Source of the DNA: Victivallis lenta
Lineage (GTDB): Bacteria > Verrucomicrobiota > Lentisphaeria > Victivallales > Victivallaceae
Assembly: GCF_009695545.1 (NCBI RefSeq)
Contig: NZ_VUNS01000009.1
Location: 99,396-163,395 of the forward strand
Direction: 5' to 3'
DNA length: 64,000 nucleotides
Part shown: piece after piece, positions 18,911-29,063 of the stretch
How the letters are laid out: each line of letters opens with the position of its first letter
Position numbering within the stretch: position 1 is the stretch's first letter
The notes under the pieces: model-generated
The model's input: the letters and a program-made list of their open reading frames with translations, nothing else
Database searches by the model: none
Told to the model about the DNA's origin: nothing
Program-made: the position numbers and the translations under genes

Positions 18911-19606
18911 TCAATCGTCTCCGCAGAAATAACGGTTGAACCGCGCCTCCCGGCTGCCCCAGAGACACGCCACGGCCGCCGGGGACATCGGCGCGACGTG
19001 GCCGTCGAAGAAGCCGACGTTCACCATTCTGCGGTGACGGTAGACAAGCCTCCCGTTCGGATTCCCCTCCTCGCTTTCGGGGAAACAATCCGGATTATTC
19101 TGCGCATAAGCGCCAAGCGTATCGAACCATGCCGCCGAACCGGACGGCTTCAGGATACGCGGCAGCCGGAAGGCGTACCGGCGATAGCCGTCCCGGGAGA
19201 GGTTGTCCCGCGTCATGCCGTACGAGAAACAGGCTAACGGACGGTTGAGCCGCACGGCGGAAGATGCGGGGCAGAGCAGGTCCGGGGGAAACGCCGACTC
19301 GGCATTCTCCAGGCCGTTCTTCGGCCGGACCGGCGCTCCGACCAGACGCCGGAACTCGATCCGGTCGTACCATGCCGGATTCGCCGGGGGAATCCAGTAA
19401 TCCGAGAAGCTCCCGGCATACAGCACGCCGGCCTGAGTGAAGCTTTTCAAATTGCCGGTGCACTTGAGACGCCGGGCGCTGATCCTCGCATCGAAAAGAG
19501 CGGGAATCAGCATGCCGGCCAGAACCGTCACGCTCGCAACCACGGTCAGCAGCTCAATCAGCGTGAATTTTTTCACGCGCTTCACTTGATTAACAATAAA
19601 CTTCAT
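18911..19606 (-). CDS. Pseudopilin-like protein
   Basis: 231 aa from the ATG at 19606 (MKFIVNQVKR); a TTG three codons upstream is less likely. KKFTLIELLTVVASVTVLAG is the prepilin cleavage/methylation segment, LLCPASS the central motif and GFFDGHV the C-terminal one. It is a single-gene unit, with a strong terminator behind it and a divergent AraC-type gene beyond a 430-bp gap. It is diverged from the pseudopilins at 14585 and 46202. Function is unknown; it probably belongs to the same surface machinery. Confidence 0.87.
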   Translation of the reverse strand: MKFIVNQVKRVKKFTLIELLTVVASVTVLAGMLIPALFDARISARRLKCTGNLKSFTQAGVLYAGSFSDYWIPPANPAWYDRIEFRRLVGAPVRPKNGLENAESAFPPDLLCPASSAVRLNRPLACFSYGMTRDNLSRDGYRRYAFRLPRILKPSGSAAWFDTLGAYAQNNPDCFPESEEGNPNGRLVYRHRRMVNVGFFDGHVAPMSPAAVACLWGSREARFNRYFCGDD

Positions 19607-20050
19607 ACAAATCAATAAAAGTCAAATCGACGCGCTTCCGGTTCCGAAAATCGGCAATATTTCAATTTCCGGTCATGGTAAATCGGGCAGAAAACACAGT
19701 CGAAACGAGGAGCACAAAATCATATAACCACATAATTATTAAAATATTACACACAAAAAACAAGAATTAATCTAACGCACAAGACCGGAAAGTCAAACCG
19801 GAAAAAGAAGAAAATCGAATCCGGCCTCCCCGAAAGGGCATCCTCATCAGCAGGAGTTCCGGCTCCCGACCTCCGCACGGCATAGCCATGCCTTTGCGGG
19901 AAAGACGGCTGACCGGTGCTGAATCCGCCGATTTCCGATGAGTGAAGATTGTAATTTCCCGATATGGTGATATTTTGTCCTGCCGCACCTGATTCGCCAG
20001 GCAGCCGGAAATCATCGCGCAAAGAGAAAAATACCGCTTCCGGAGCAGCA
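19607..20050. other. Intergenic region between divergent pseudopilin and AraC-type genes
   Basis: About 440 bp, the first part AT-rich. Frames across it give no recognisable protein. It must carry the promoters of both divergent genes, but I cannot place them with confidence. Confidence 0.5.
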
Positions 20051-20983
20051 GTGAAAGATGAATTTATGAAGATCCTCCGCGACTCATCGATCTTTGACTC
20101 GGAAAAGGGGACCTGCTGGCGCAGCGACCCCACCTTTGTCGGATATGGAGCCGGATATCCGGAACAGGTCGAACTTCTCAATTTCACGGGCCGCCCGTCG
20201 GACACAAGCATCCCCTGCCGGATGGAGGTCATGCTTCATTCGACCGTGCAGACCAGATATTATCAGCACCGCACCAGGCAGACGCAGAAATTGTCGGTCT
20301 TCTGCATCTGTTCCGGCAGGATGTATTTTCGGAGCAACAGCAGCGTCCTGTCGGCCGAAGCGGGCGACTGCGTGCTGCTCAAGCCGCATTGCAGAAATGA
20401 CTTCCTGTATGCAGATGAAAGGCAATGCTCCTATTATGAGTTTATCCTGACCGGCAATATGCTGGACGAGTTTCTCCGGATTTATGATCTGGAACAGGTG
20501 TTCGGCCTGAAATTGAACGATGAGAAGTTTTTCCGGAAGCTTTTCGAACGGATGAAGAACCTGACGGATGTGAAGCCGCTTTCCGCCATCTTCCCCGAGC
20601 TGACCGGAGTCGCCTTCGAGCTCCTGCAGAGAATTTCATCCGCCGTTCAAATCCAGGCCCGCTCGTCGTATGTCGCCGAAATCCGTGACTTTCTGGAGCA
20701 GCGGATCAAAGAAAAAATCTCCATGCCGGAGGTCGCCGGAAGGTTCAAGATCGACATTCACGATATGAACCGGGATTTTCAGGATGCGTTCGGGGTGACG
20801 CCTTATCAATACCTGAAACGGTTCCGCTTGCGGAAAGCAGCCGAAATGCTGCGGGCCGGAATGCTCGTGAAGGAGACTTCGGCCGCAGTCGGCTATCGCA
20901 ACGTCAAAACATTTTCCGCGGAATTCCGCCTGTTCTACGGCAAATCCCCGCTCGATTGCCGGAAACGCCGTCCCGGCAGGTGA
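20051..20983 (+). CDS. AraC-family transcriptional regulator
   Basis: About 310 aa from a GTG at 20051 with GGAG five bases upstream; an ATG at 20066 or at 19964 in the same frame is possible. The N-terminal part is a cupin-like sensor (SVFCICSGRMYFRS, AGDCVLLKPHCRNDF). The last 100 residues hold the double helix-turn-helix (ISMPEVAGRFKIDIHDMNRD, then PYQYLKRFRLRKAAEMLRAG and GYRNVKTFSAEFRLFYGKSP). It lies directly before the hydrolase and symporter genes on the same strand and probably activates them. Confidence 0.88.
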   Translation: MKDEFMKILRDSSIFDSEKGTCWRSDPTFVGYGAGYPEQVELLNFTGRPSDTSIPCRMEVMLHSTVQTRYYQHRTRQTQKLSVFCICSGRMYFRSNSSVLSAEAGDCVLLKPHCRNDFLYADERQCSYYEFILTGNMLDEFLRIYDLEQVFGLKLNDEKFFRKLFERMKNLTDVKPLSAIFPELTGVAFELLQRISSAVQIQARSSYVAEIRDFLEQRIKEKISMPEVAGRFKIDIHDMNRDFQDAFGVTPYQYLKRFRLRKAAEMLRAGMLVKETSAAVGYRNVKTFSAEFRLFYGKSPLDCRKRRPGR

Positions 20984-21056
20984 CCGCCGAAAAATCGGCT
21001 CGCACGATTCCGAACCTTTATTCATTTTTCATGGCTCAAATTTCTCCTGCCTCCTA

Positions 21057-21085
21057 TTGTGATTTCCATTCGTTTCAGGTAAAAT
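21057..21085 (+). promoter_or_regulatory. Candidate promoter ahead of the GH-A-like gene
   Basis: TTGTGA (21057-21062), 17 bases, TAAAAT (21080-21085). If real, transcription would start close to the ATG at 21092, giving an almost leaderless message. Confidence 0.35.
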
Positions 21086-21091
21086 ATTAAC

Positions 21092-23039
21092 ATGAAACGC
21101 GGGGGGCCGGAACCGGCCGCTCGTTTTTCCGCAGGGAAAAGAAGGTCCGTTCACCATCAAAGAGGGGCCCGATTGGAAAAAGCTGGAACTCAGGCGCCGG
21201 ATCCTGCCGGGCAGTCCGCTGGATTTCTCCGCCGTGGTGCCGCAGGATGCACCGGCCGGCCAATACGGTTTCGTCCGTTCCAACGATCAGGGTGAATTCG
21301 TTTTTGAAAATGCGCCGGGGAAGAAGATCCGTTTCTACGGCGCCAACCTCTGCTTCACCGCCAACTTTCTCGACAAGGCAGTCGCCGACAAGCTGGTGGA
21401 GTATCTGGTCCGCATGGGCTACAACGCCATCCGCTTTCACCATCACGACGGGCGGCTGGTCGATCCCGCCGTTTCGGATTCCGTGAAACTGAATCCGGAA
21501 ACGCTGGACAGGCTCGACTACCTTTTCGCCCAATGCAAAAAGCACGGCCTCTACGTGACCACCGACCTCTACGTCAACCGGAACTTCAAAAGCCCCGCCA
21601 CCGGCTGCTACGGACTGAAAGCGCAACTGCCCGTCGATGAACATGCGATGGAAAGCTGGAAGGATTTCGTGCGCAGCTGGATGACGCACCGGAACCCGTA
21701 TACCGGACTCACCTGGGGGGAAGACCCCGCGCTGATCTCGCTGTGCCTGGTCAATGAAGACACGCTCAGCGCCAATTGGAGCGCGAATCCGAAGGTCGCG
21801 GCCCTCTACCGCAGCAAATTCACGGAGTGGAAGAAAGGGCGGGAGGGCGACGACCAGACGCTGTTCCGGGAATTCCTGTTCGAATTGCAGGGAAACGTAC
21901 TGGACCGGCAGATCGATTTCGTCAAAAATGAACTCGGCCTCAAAACGATGATCACCAGTCTGAACTGGATCACGGATGCCCCGCTGACCCGGCTGCGCGA
22001 GAAACTCGACCTGGTGGATATGCACCAGTATTTCTCCCACCCGACCTTTCCGGAAAAAGCCTGGCAGATGCCGATCGGAGTCGATCAGGGCTCATCCATC
22101 CGGCGCGGCGCGAGCCTGCCCCGCGAAATGATGCCGACCCGGATTTTCGGCAAGCCCTTCACGGTCACCGAATTCAATTTCTGCAACCCGAACCGGTTCC
22201 GGGCCGAGGGCGGCCCGCTGATGGGCGCTTACGCGGCGCTGCAGAATTGGGGCGGGTTATGGAGATTCTGCTGGAGCCACTCCGATGCCGGAATCATCCG
22301 CAATCCCGGCCAGAACTCCTTCGATGCGTCCAACGACCCGATGCAGCAGCTCAGCGACCGCATCATTCTGGCGCTGTTCCTGCGGGGAAACCTCGCGCCG
22401 TCGAAAGCGAAAATCTCTTATCCCGTGGCGCCTTTTTCCAAAAACAGCCCGGCGATGTCTTATCCCGGCGATTTCGCCAATCTCGGGCTGGACGCCCAGA
22501 TCGGCTCCCACGCGGCGGAACGGAAACTCCCCGCCGGAGTCGTGTGCTGGCGTCCCGGCATGAAAACGCAGGAGCCCCCCCGGATCAGACTGGACCGGAA
22601 GGCCGGAACGCTGGCGGTTTCAACACCGCTGACGGAGACGGCGACGCTGCCGGCGGGAGACCTCGCCGTAAAGAAGCTGCGGGTCAAAGACGCCTCCAAA
22701 TTCATGACGGCGGCAGCAATCTCGCTGGACGGCAGGCCTTTGACCGAAAGCGACAGCATCCTCGTCATCCATCTCAGCAACATCAGCCAGAGCGGAGCCG
22801 GTTACGGCAGTTCCACCCTGCTTCGCGCCTGGGGGAATTCACCGGAACTTCTGGTCGAACGCTGCACGGCGACACTGGAACTTGAATGTCCGGGGACGCC
22901 GTGGCGGGTGGCTGCACTCGCGCTCGACGGCTCCGAAACCGGCGAAGTCCCGGGCAGCCTGAAAAACGGAGTTTTCCGCTTCACCGCCGACACGACGGCC
23001 TTCCCCGGCGGCGTTCTCGCCTACCACCTGTCGCGCTGA
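21092..23039 (+). CDS. GH-A-like glycoside hydrolase with apparent frameshift at a G6 tract near its 5' end
   Basis: The main frame (ending 23039) encodes LRRRILPGSPLDFSAVVP, FYGANLCFTANF, MGYNAIRFHHHD, then LVNEDTLSANW (predicted acid/base) and FTVTEFNFCNPNRF (predicted nucleophile), as in clan GH-A hydrolases of Lentisphaerota. The homologous-looking part extends upstream to about 21107 but has no ATG in frame; the first codon past the upstream TGA is at 21096. The only good ATG (21092) is in another frame and would join the main frame if the G6 run at 21101-21106 were one base shorter. About 650 aa in all; no signal peptide. Either a sequencing error, slippage or a decayed gene. Confidence 0.7.
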
Positions 23040-23056
23040 AACAACTCCCCCTTCCT

Positions 23057-23090
23057 ATCCTGCCGTTCCTCCCGGCGGCAGGATTTTCAT
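23057..23090 (+). terminator. Terminator-like hairpin
   Basis: ATCCTGCCG (23057-23065) pairs perfectly with CGGCAGGAT (23076-23084) and is followed by TTTT. It lies 17 bp after the GH-A-like gene, so the next genes may need their own promoter or read-through. Confidence 0.6.
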
Positions 23091-23127
23091 AATTCCATCA
23101 TCGCTCAAAAGAAAGTGCCCTTTTTCC

Positions 23128-24711
23128 ATGAACACGCCCGCCTTGTGCCCGGAAACTCCCTGCTACCGTGCGGAAATCAAAGTCGATATCCTCACGCCGA
23201 CCGTGTTTCTCTACTCCACCGTCAACAACATGGCCATTTCGCGCGAACTGCCTTCGCTCCAGAGCATCACCGCATTCGAAAGCGAATTCCCCAGCGAAGA
23301 CGTGATTATCGTCGGCGATCCCGTACACTCGAAGTTTCTGCTGGCCGGCGCGGTGACGGCAAATCGTTCCTTCACATTCTTCACGGCGGTCCGAGAAGCC
23401 CGGCGGCTGGTCAAAATCCTAGTTCGCCAGCCTTCGATCGGGCCGGAGGAGCCGCCGGAGGAAATCCTGATCCTGACCGGCAGCGACTGGCGGGAACTGC
23501 TGGTGCAGTATGCGGAGGCCGTGGCGGATAAAGCGGGCGTCAAACCCATGAAACCTGCGGAGAACCTGACCGGCTACTGCACCTGGTATTATTACTATAC
23601 GGCAGTCTCCGCACAGGATTTTCAGGAAAATCTGAATGCGCTGCAGCTCCACAGGGAGAGTTATCCGGCGCGGGTGGTCCAGATCGACGACGGCTACCAG
23701 ACCTTCATGGGCGACTGGTTCGACCGGAATGAACGCTGGCCGGAACCGCTTGAAACCGTCGCCCGGAGAATCCGCAAGGCCGGAATGAAAGCCGGCATCT
23801 GGCTGATGCCGTTTCAGGCCTCCACCGCCAGCCGGCTGTACCGCGAGCATCCCGACTGGTTCGTCACAGACGAAAACGGGGAAACCGCCGTCAGCGAGGG
23901 GTGGTCGCCGGACCCGGATCATCTCTGGGCCTGCCTCGACGCCACGATTCCGGCAGTGCGCGGCCACCTTGCGAATATCTTCCGGACATTCCGCGCGCAG
24001 GGCTTCACCTATTTCAAATTGGACGGTCTCGGCTTCGCCCTGAAGAACGGCCGCCGCCGCGACCCGGCGGCCACCGCCGTCAGCGCCTTCCGGCTGGGGC
24101 TGAAAACCATCCGGGAAGCCGTGCCCGATGCGTTCCTGCTGGGCTGCTGTTCGCCGTACCTGCCCTGTGCCGGCCTGGTCGATATGTGCCGCGTCGGGCC
24201 GGACACCCAGCCGGAGTGGGGAACCATGATTCCCCGGGCGATTCACTGTTCCCTGGAGCGCTGGTGGATGTTCGACCGCTGGTTCCGGGCGGACCCCGAC
24301 GTGATGTTCACCCGGACGGACCGCATCAGGCTGACATTGGGGGAGTGCCGGCTCACGGTTCTGGTTGGAATTCTGACCGGCGTCACGCTGACCAGCGACA
24401 ACCTCGGAACGCTGCCGCCGGACCGGCTGGCGCTCCTCCGCCGGGCGGCGCAACTGCGGATGCGGAACGTGCGGCCCGCGAAATGGCAGCTTAATTGTTA
24501 TTTGAATACCTTTTCCGGCACCGTGGACGGCAAAGCGGCGCTGGCCGTCCTGAATGAGACGGAGCAGGAGATGACCGTGAATTTTTCCGATTTTGATCTG
24601 CCGGAGGAAATGGAGGAAATTCTCCAGCCGGCCGGAATGCAGAAAAGCCAGATTACCGTGGCGCGCCATGACGCGGTCCTGCTGGTTGCGAACCGGAGGG
24701 AAACAAAATGA
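23128..24711 (+). CDS. GH36-like alpha-galactosidase (clan GH-D)
   Basis: 527 aa. Barrel motifs: GYCTWYYYY (149-157), VVQIDDGYQ (183-191), KAGIWLMPF (221-229), TYFKLDGLG with predicted nucleophile D299, and CRVGPDTQPEW with predicted acid/base D359. It lacks the long N-terminal beta-domain of full GH36 enzymes and has only about 35% the length of that part. No signal peptide. Its stop overlaps the next start (ATGA at 24708-24711), so the two are translationally coupled. No good ribosome site is seen before the ATG; another start is possible. Confidence 0.85.
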   Translation: MNTPALCPETPCYRAEIKVDILTPTVFLYSTVNNMAISRELPSLQSITAFESEFPSEDVIIVGDPVHSKFLLAGAVTANRSFTFFTAVREARRLVKILVRQPSIGPEEPPEEILILTGSDWRELLVQYAEAVADKAGVKPMKPAENLTGYCTWYYYYTAVSAQDFQENLNALQLHRESYPARVVQIDDGYQTFMGDWFDRNERWPEPLETVARRIRKAGMKAGIWLMPFQASTASRLYREHPDWFVTDENGETAVSEGWSPDPDHLWACLDATIPAVRGHLANIFRTFRAQGFTYFKLDGLGFALKNGRRRDPAATAVSAFRLGLKTIREAVPDAFLLGCCSPYLPCAGLVDMCRVGPDTQPEWGTMIPRAIHCSLERWWMFDRWFRADPDVMFTRTDRIRLTLGECRLTVLVGILTGVTLTSDNLGTLPPDRLALLRRAAQLRMRNVRPAKWQLNCYLNTFSGTVDGKAALAVLNETEQEMTVNFSDFDLPEEMEEILQPAGMQKSQITVARHDAVLLVANRRETK

Positions 24712-26567
24712 AAAAACTGCGCAGATTCTTTGCATACCGCTCGTTCTGGCCGGAACTGGAGACCGTTCGGCGTTTCGGAGAAATCGGAATCAATACCGTG
24801 GCGGTTTTCCCTTCCAACACCTGCAATTCGCTGGGGGAACCCTACAGCAAATATCCGCCGAACTGGCTCTGGTTCGACACATACGATTTCGAGCCGGTCA
24901 AACGGCAGTTCGACGACCTGCTGTCGGCCAATCCGAACGCGGAATTTCTGGTCATGCTCGACCTGAATTCTCCGCTCTGGCTGACGCGGCAGCTGTATGC
25001 CGTAAACGGCGACAGTTATGCCAATCTTTCCGAAGCGGTTTCGATTCCGCGCTGGCGGGAGGCGACCGGAACCTACTGCGATGCGCTGGTTGACTTTCTG
25101 GAGGAACATTACGGCAGTCGAATCCGCGCCTATATCCCCGCCTGCGGAAGTACCGACGAATGGATGGATCTCTGTGACGGCGGCGCCGGAAAATATAAAT
25201 CGGAACGCTATCGGGCCTGGTGCCGGGAAAAGGGCCTGCCGGTTCCGGACGACGTCCCCGCGCGTTCCCGGCGCAGCAGGTTCGGATTTGAAAATGTGCT
25301 GCGCGACCCGGCGACCGATGCCGAAAGCATCCGCTACTGGCGTTTCACCTCCAGCCTGGTCTGCGATACAATCCGGGAATTCGCGGATCGCGTCCGCAAA
25401 CGCTGCGGCCGCGAAATCGAACTCGGCGTCTTCTACGGCTACATCCTCGAACTCGGCGGCGACTGGGTCAAGAAAGGTCACCTCGCCTATCAGGAACTGC
25501 TTGCTTCCGGCAGCATCGATTTCCTGATCAGCCCCGGCACCTATGAGCACCGGAAGATCGGCGACGGAGGCGGATTCATGGTTCCGATGGGAACGGTGCG
25601 CCGTTTCGGGCGGAACTACCTGCATGAATGCGACCAGCGCACCCACTGCTTCAATCCGAACCTTTCCCGGGCCGTCAGGCTCGAATTCCAACACTGGCAG
25701 GACGAAGCGGAAGATATCGCCGGGATGCGCCGGGAAATGGCGCTGTCCCTGATACACCACACCTCGCTCTGGTGGTTCGACATGTGGGGCGGCTACTATC
25801 AGTCGCCGGCGGTCTTCGACAATCTCGCCCGGATGAAGGAGCTCTGGGACCGCTATTCCGGCGACGATTCCCCCGGGCGCGCCGAGATCGCCCTGGTGGT
25901 CGATCCCGACGGGGCCGCGCTGGTCAACGATGAAGCGGCGGGGGCGGACCGTTTCCACCGCGACCTCTGCCATCTGCTCAACCGGGTCGGCGCGCCGTTC
26001 GAGGCGGTCAGCTTCGACGACCTGCTTGAACCAGGCGCGGCGGAAAAATACAAATTTCTGGTATTCGCCTCCATCTTCGAACTGAACGAAGAACGGCTTC
26101 GCCGATACCGGGAACGGATTGCCGGCGGCGGACGCACGATCCTCTGGCTCTATGCCGCCGGAATCAGCGACGGCATACAGATCCAACTCGAACGCAACCG
26201 GGAGCTTGCCGGAGTTCCGTTCGGCACTCCCGGTCTCTCCCTGACCGAATATGACAGCCACCGGACGCTCTACCTCTGCCGCCCGGAGGAGCTGACCGTG
26301 CCGCTGCTGCGGCAGGCGGTCCGCGATGCCGGAGTCCATATCTGGACGGAAGAAGAGGCCCCGGTATTTGCCAATGCCCGCCTCGCCGCATTTCATACCG
26401 CCCGGGGAGGAGAACGCAGCCTGATGTTTCCCGCGGAGGTGGCTGCCGTTACCGAACTGTTCTCCGGGCGGAGATTCGAGTTGAGGAATCACTGTCTGGC
26501 ATACCCGTTCGACACGCCGGACACAGTGCTTTTCGAACTCCACGCCGACAGTTCCGGGCCAAGATGA
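24708..26567 (+). CDS. GH42-like putative beta-galactosidase-type hydrolase
   Basis: 619 aa. The N-terminal half reads like a TIM barrel (EIGINTVAVFPSN, IRAYIPACGSTDEWMDL, FGRNYLHECDQRTH), and residues about 390-520 like the class-I glutamine-amidotransferase-like trimerisation domain of GH42 enzymes (EIALVVDPDG, KYKFLVFASIFELNEE, GGGRTILWLY). E in STDEW and E in LHECD are candidates for the catalytic pair. No signal peptide. Coupled to the upstream GH36 gene by a 4-bp overlap; the symporter follows after 81 bp. The exact family is uncertain. Confidence 0.65.
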   Translation: MKKLRRFFAYRSFWPELETVRRFGEIGINTVAVFPSNTCNSLGEPYSKYPPNWLWFDTYDFEPVKRQFDDLLSANPNAEFLVMLDLNSPLWLTRQLYAVNGDSYANLSEAVSIPRWREATGTYCDALVDFLEEHYGSRIRAYIPACGSTDEWMDLCDGGAGKYKSERYRAWCREKGLPVPDDVPARSRRSRFGFENVLRDPATDAESIRYWRFTSSLVCDTIREFADRVRKRCGREIELGVFYGYILELGGDWVKKGHLAYQELLASGSIDFLISPGTYEHRKIGDGGGFMVPMGTVRRFGRNYLHECDQRTHCFNPNLSRAVRLEFQHWQDEAEDIAGMRREMALSLIHHTSLWWFDMWGGYYQSPAVFDNLARMKELWDRYSGDDSPGRAEIALVVDPDGAALVNDEAAGADRFHRDLCHLLNRVGAPFEAVSFDDLLEPGAAEKYKFLVFASIFELNEERLRRYRERIAGGGRTILWLYAAGISDGIQIQLERNRELAGVPFGTPGLSLTEYDSHRTLYLCRPEELTVPLLRQAVRDAGVHIWTEEEAPVFANARLAAFHTARGGERSLMFPAEVAAVTELFSGRRFELRNHCLAYPFDTPDTVLFELHADSSGPR

Positions 26568-26648
26568 CCGGCAATGTGAAGCTATGAAAACGGCAGAAGA
26601 AACGCATACGGCATGTGTGCTCAACCGAATAATGTAAGGATAACTGAA

Positions 26649-28970
26649 GTGCATTGGATCGATTGGTGTATTGCAATAATCCCCCTGATTGCCATTTTGG
26701 GGCTGGCTGTCTATTCCGGACGTTACATCCGGGGAGTTGTGGACTTTCTCGCGGCGGGGCGCGTCGCGGGGCGCTATGTGATTTCCGTGGGCGACATGGC
26801 CTCCGGGCTGAGCGTCATGCTTCTGGTGGCGATGTGCGAGCAGAAATACCAGATCGGTTACGGCATCGACTTCTGGGCCAAAATCATCGTGCCGGCGGGC
26901 ATCATCTTTTCGCTCACCGGTTACTGCACCTACCGCTGGCGCGAAACGAAGGCGCTGTCGTTCGGGCAGTTTCTGGAAATGCGTTACAACCGGCCGTTCC
27001 GCATATTCGCCGCCGCCCTGCGCACCGCCTCGGAAATGATCGCCAACGCGCTCAGCCCGGCGATCGCGGTGAATTTCTTCATCTATTTTCTGAAACTGCC
27101 GCACACGTTCACGGTCTGCGGCGTCGAGATTACCACATTTTCCTTTATTCTGGTCACCCTGATCATCTTGGCGTTGATCTGCATCTGGCCGGGCGGACGG
27201 GTCTCCCTGCTGCTGACGGACACGTTTCAGGGACTGCTGGCCTATCCGGTCTTCGTGATCATCACCGGATATGTTCTGCTCAATATCTCATGGGGGGCGG
27301 AAATCGCCCCCACCATGATGGACCGGGTACCCGGAGAAAGTTTCCTCAATCCTTATGACGTAAGCCGGCTGCGGGATTTCAATATCTTTTCGCTCGTCGT
27401 CTGGCTTTTCTCCACCCTGCTCAACCGTGCCAGCTGGTACGGCAACGACACTTCCGGTTCGGCGAAGACGCCGCATGAACAGAAAATGGCGGGAATTCTC
27501 GGCTCCTGGCGGAGCGGTTTCTCCACTGTCATGCTGATTACGCTCGCCATCATGGTCATAACCATCATGAACCACCGGAACTACGCGCCGCAGGCCAAAG
27601 TGATCCGCGACGCCCTTTCCGCGCAGGCAGCCGCCGAAACCATCGAATCCGATGCGGAACGCCGGCAAGTCATCGACGCGATCACGGCCATGCCCGAGCA
27701 GCGGCATATCATCGGCGAGGATCAGCCGCTGTCCCGCAAAGCCAACCTTGATACCAACGTATTCCGGAAAGTCCGGGACGTCGTCGGACAGGACGGCGAC
27801 GGCAATTTCAAACTCCAGAGATTCCGCACTCTCTACCAGCAGATGATGCTGCCGGTGGTTCTCCGGGAAACGTTGCCGACCGGCCTGCTCGGGCTGCTTT
27901 CGCTGCTGATGATCATGCTGGTGCTTTCGACCGACGATTCGCGGATATTCAATGCTTCCGCGACCATTCTGCAGGACGTCATCATGCCGCTTCGCAAGAA
28001 GCCTTTCACGCCCCGGCAGCATCTGCTGCGGCTGCGGCTCTGTTCCGTCGGAGTCGCGGGATTTTTTCTGACCTTCAGCTTGTGGTTCGTTCAGCTGGAT
28101 TATCTCAATATGTTCATGGTGATCATGACATCCATCTGGCTCGGCGGAGCCGGCCCGGTGATGATCGGGGGGCTTTACAGCCGCTTCGGCAATACAACCG
28201 GCGCATTCGCCTCGGTTTTCGCCGGTTCCGGAATCTCCGTCAGCGGCATTATTCTGCAGCAGAAATGGGCACGGCATATCTATCCCTTTCTGCAGGACCG
28301 GGGATGGGATGAAAGCGTCGGCAGCTTTCTGGCGGCGGCCAGCAGGCCGTTCAATCCGTACATCGTCTGGGAAATATCTCCGGAAAAGTTTCCGATCAAT
28401 TCCTATGAAATTTTCATGATTGCAATGATCTCCGGCATCATTGCTTATACGGCCGGCTCGCTGGTCACTTACAGAGGCCCATATAATCTGGAACGCCTGC
28501 TGCATCGCGGCATTTACAGCACCGACGGCGAAAAAAAGCTCCATTCCGCCTGGACCTGGCGGAATATCATGAGCAAGCTGATCGGCATTACGCCGGAATA
28601 CACCCGCGGCGACCGGATCATTGCGTGGAGCGTATTTTTCTATTCCATTGTCTATCAGCTGGGGATTGCATTCGCGGGGGTCGTCATCTGGAATCTGTTC
28701 GCGCCGTGGCCGCTCGAATACTGGAGCATATACTTTTACATCACGATTCTGCTGGTTCCGGCCGTCAGCGGCATCATCACGACGGTATGGTTTACCTGGG
28801 GCGGCGTGCGTGATACGCTTCAGCTGTTCCGGGATTTGAAGGCGCGGGTGGACAATCCGCTCGACGACGGAAGAGTGGCCGGCCAGGTTTCTCTGGCGGA
28901 TCGGTTCGTCCTGGACAAGGCGGCAGAGAGAAAGAGCGTCAACGCGAATTTCACAGGAAAAGACGAATGA
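26649..28970 (+). CDS. Sodium:solute symporter (SSS family), long form
   Basis: 773 aa from a GTG at 26649, chosen because AAGGA lies at the right distance and because the paralogue at 54731 starts with the same MHWxDW sequence. Many membrane helices; SSS features VVDFLAAGRVAG, YVISVGDMASGLSV. It has the same extra hydrophilic segment as its paralogues (MPEQRHIIGEDQPL, NLDT) and the C-terminal NPLDDGRVAGQVSLADR. It is closer to the island copy (54731) than to the one at 12135. It ends the hydrolase operon and probably imports its product. Confidence 0.9.
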   Translation: MHWIDWCIAIIPLIAILGLAVYSGRYIRGVVDFLAAGRVAGRYVISVGDMASGLSVMLLVAMCEQKYQIGYGIDFWAKIIVPAGIIFSLTGYCTYRWRETKALSFGQFLEMRYNRPFRIFAAALRTASEMIANALSPAIAVNFFIYFLKLPHTFTVCGVEITTFSFILVTLIILALICIWPGGRVSLLLTDTFQGLLAYPVFVIITGYVLLNISWGAEIAPTMMDRVPGESFLNPYDVSRLRDFNIFSLVVWLFSTLLNRASWYGNDTSGSAKTPHEQKMAGILGSWRSGFSTVMLITLAIMVITIMNHRNYAPQAKVIRDALSAQAAAETIESDAERRQVIDAITAMPEQRHIIGEDQPLSRKANLDTNVFRKVRDVVGQDGDGNFKLQRFRTLYQQMMLPVVLRETLPTGLLGLLSLLMIMLVLSTDDSRIFNASATILQDVIMPLRKKPFTPRQHLLRLRLCSVGVAGFFLTFSLWFVQLDYLNMFMVIMTSIWLGGAGPVMIGGLYSRFGNTTGAFASVFAGSGISVSGIILQQKWARHIYPFLQDRGWDESVGSFLAAASRPFNPYIVWEISPEKFPINSYEIFMIAMISGIIAYTAGSLVTYRGPYNLERLLHRGIYSTDGEKKLHSAWTWRNIMSKLIGITPEYTRGDRIIAWSVFFYSIVYQLGIAFAGVVIWNLFAPWPLEYWSIYFYITILLVPAVSGIITTVWFTWGGVRDTLQLFRDLKARVDNPLDDGRVAGQVSLADRFVLDKAAERKSVNANFTGKDE

Positions 28971-29063
28971 GGTTTTCCGCGATTCGGGCGAAAAATCCGC
29001 ACGGTCCGTTGCGCGAAGCGCAGAGAGGCCGCGCCACGCAAAAGGGGCGCTTCTTTACAGGCG

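Noticed and set aside
19747..20232. Minus-strand frame between the pseudopilin and AraC-type genes
   Set aside because: Overlaps the AraC-type coding region, has no recognisable features and no ribosome site.
24498..27104. Minus-strand frame of 868 codons
   Set aside because: It spans parts of three well-supported + strand genes and shows no family feature; a shadow of high-GC third positions.
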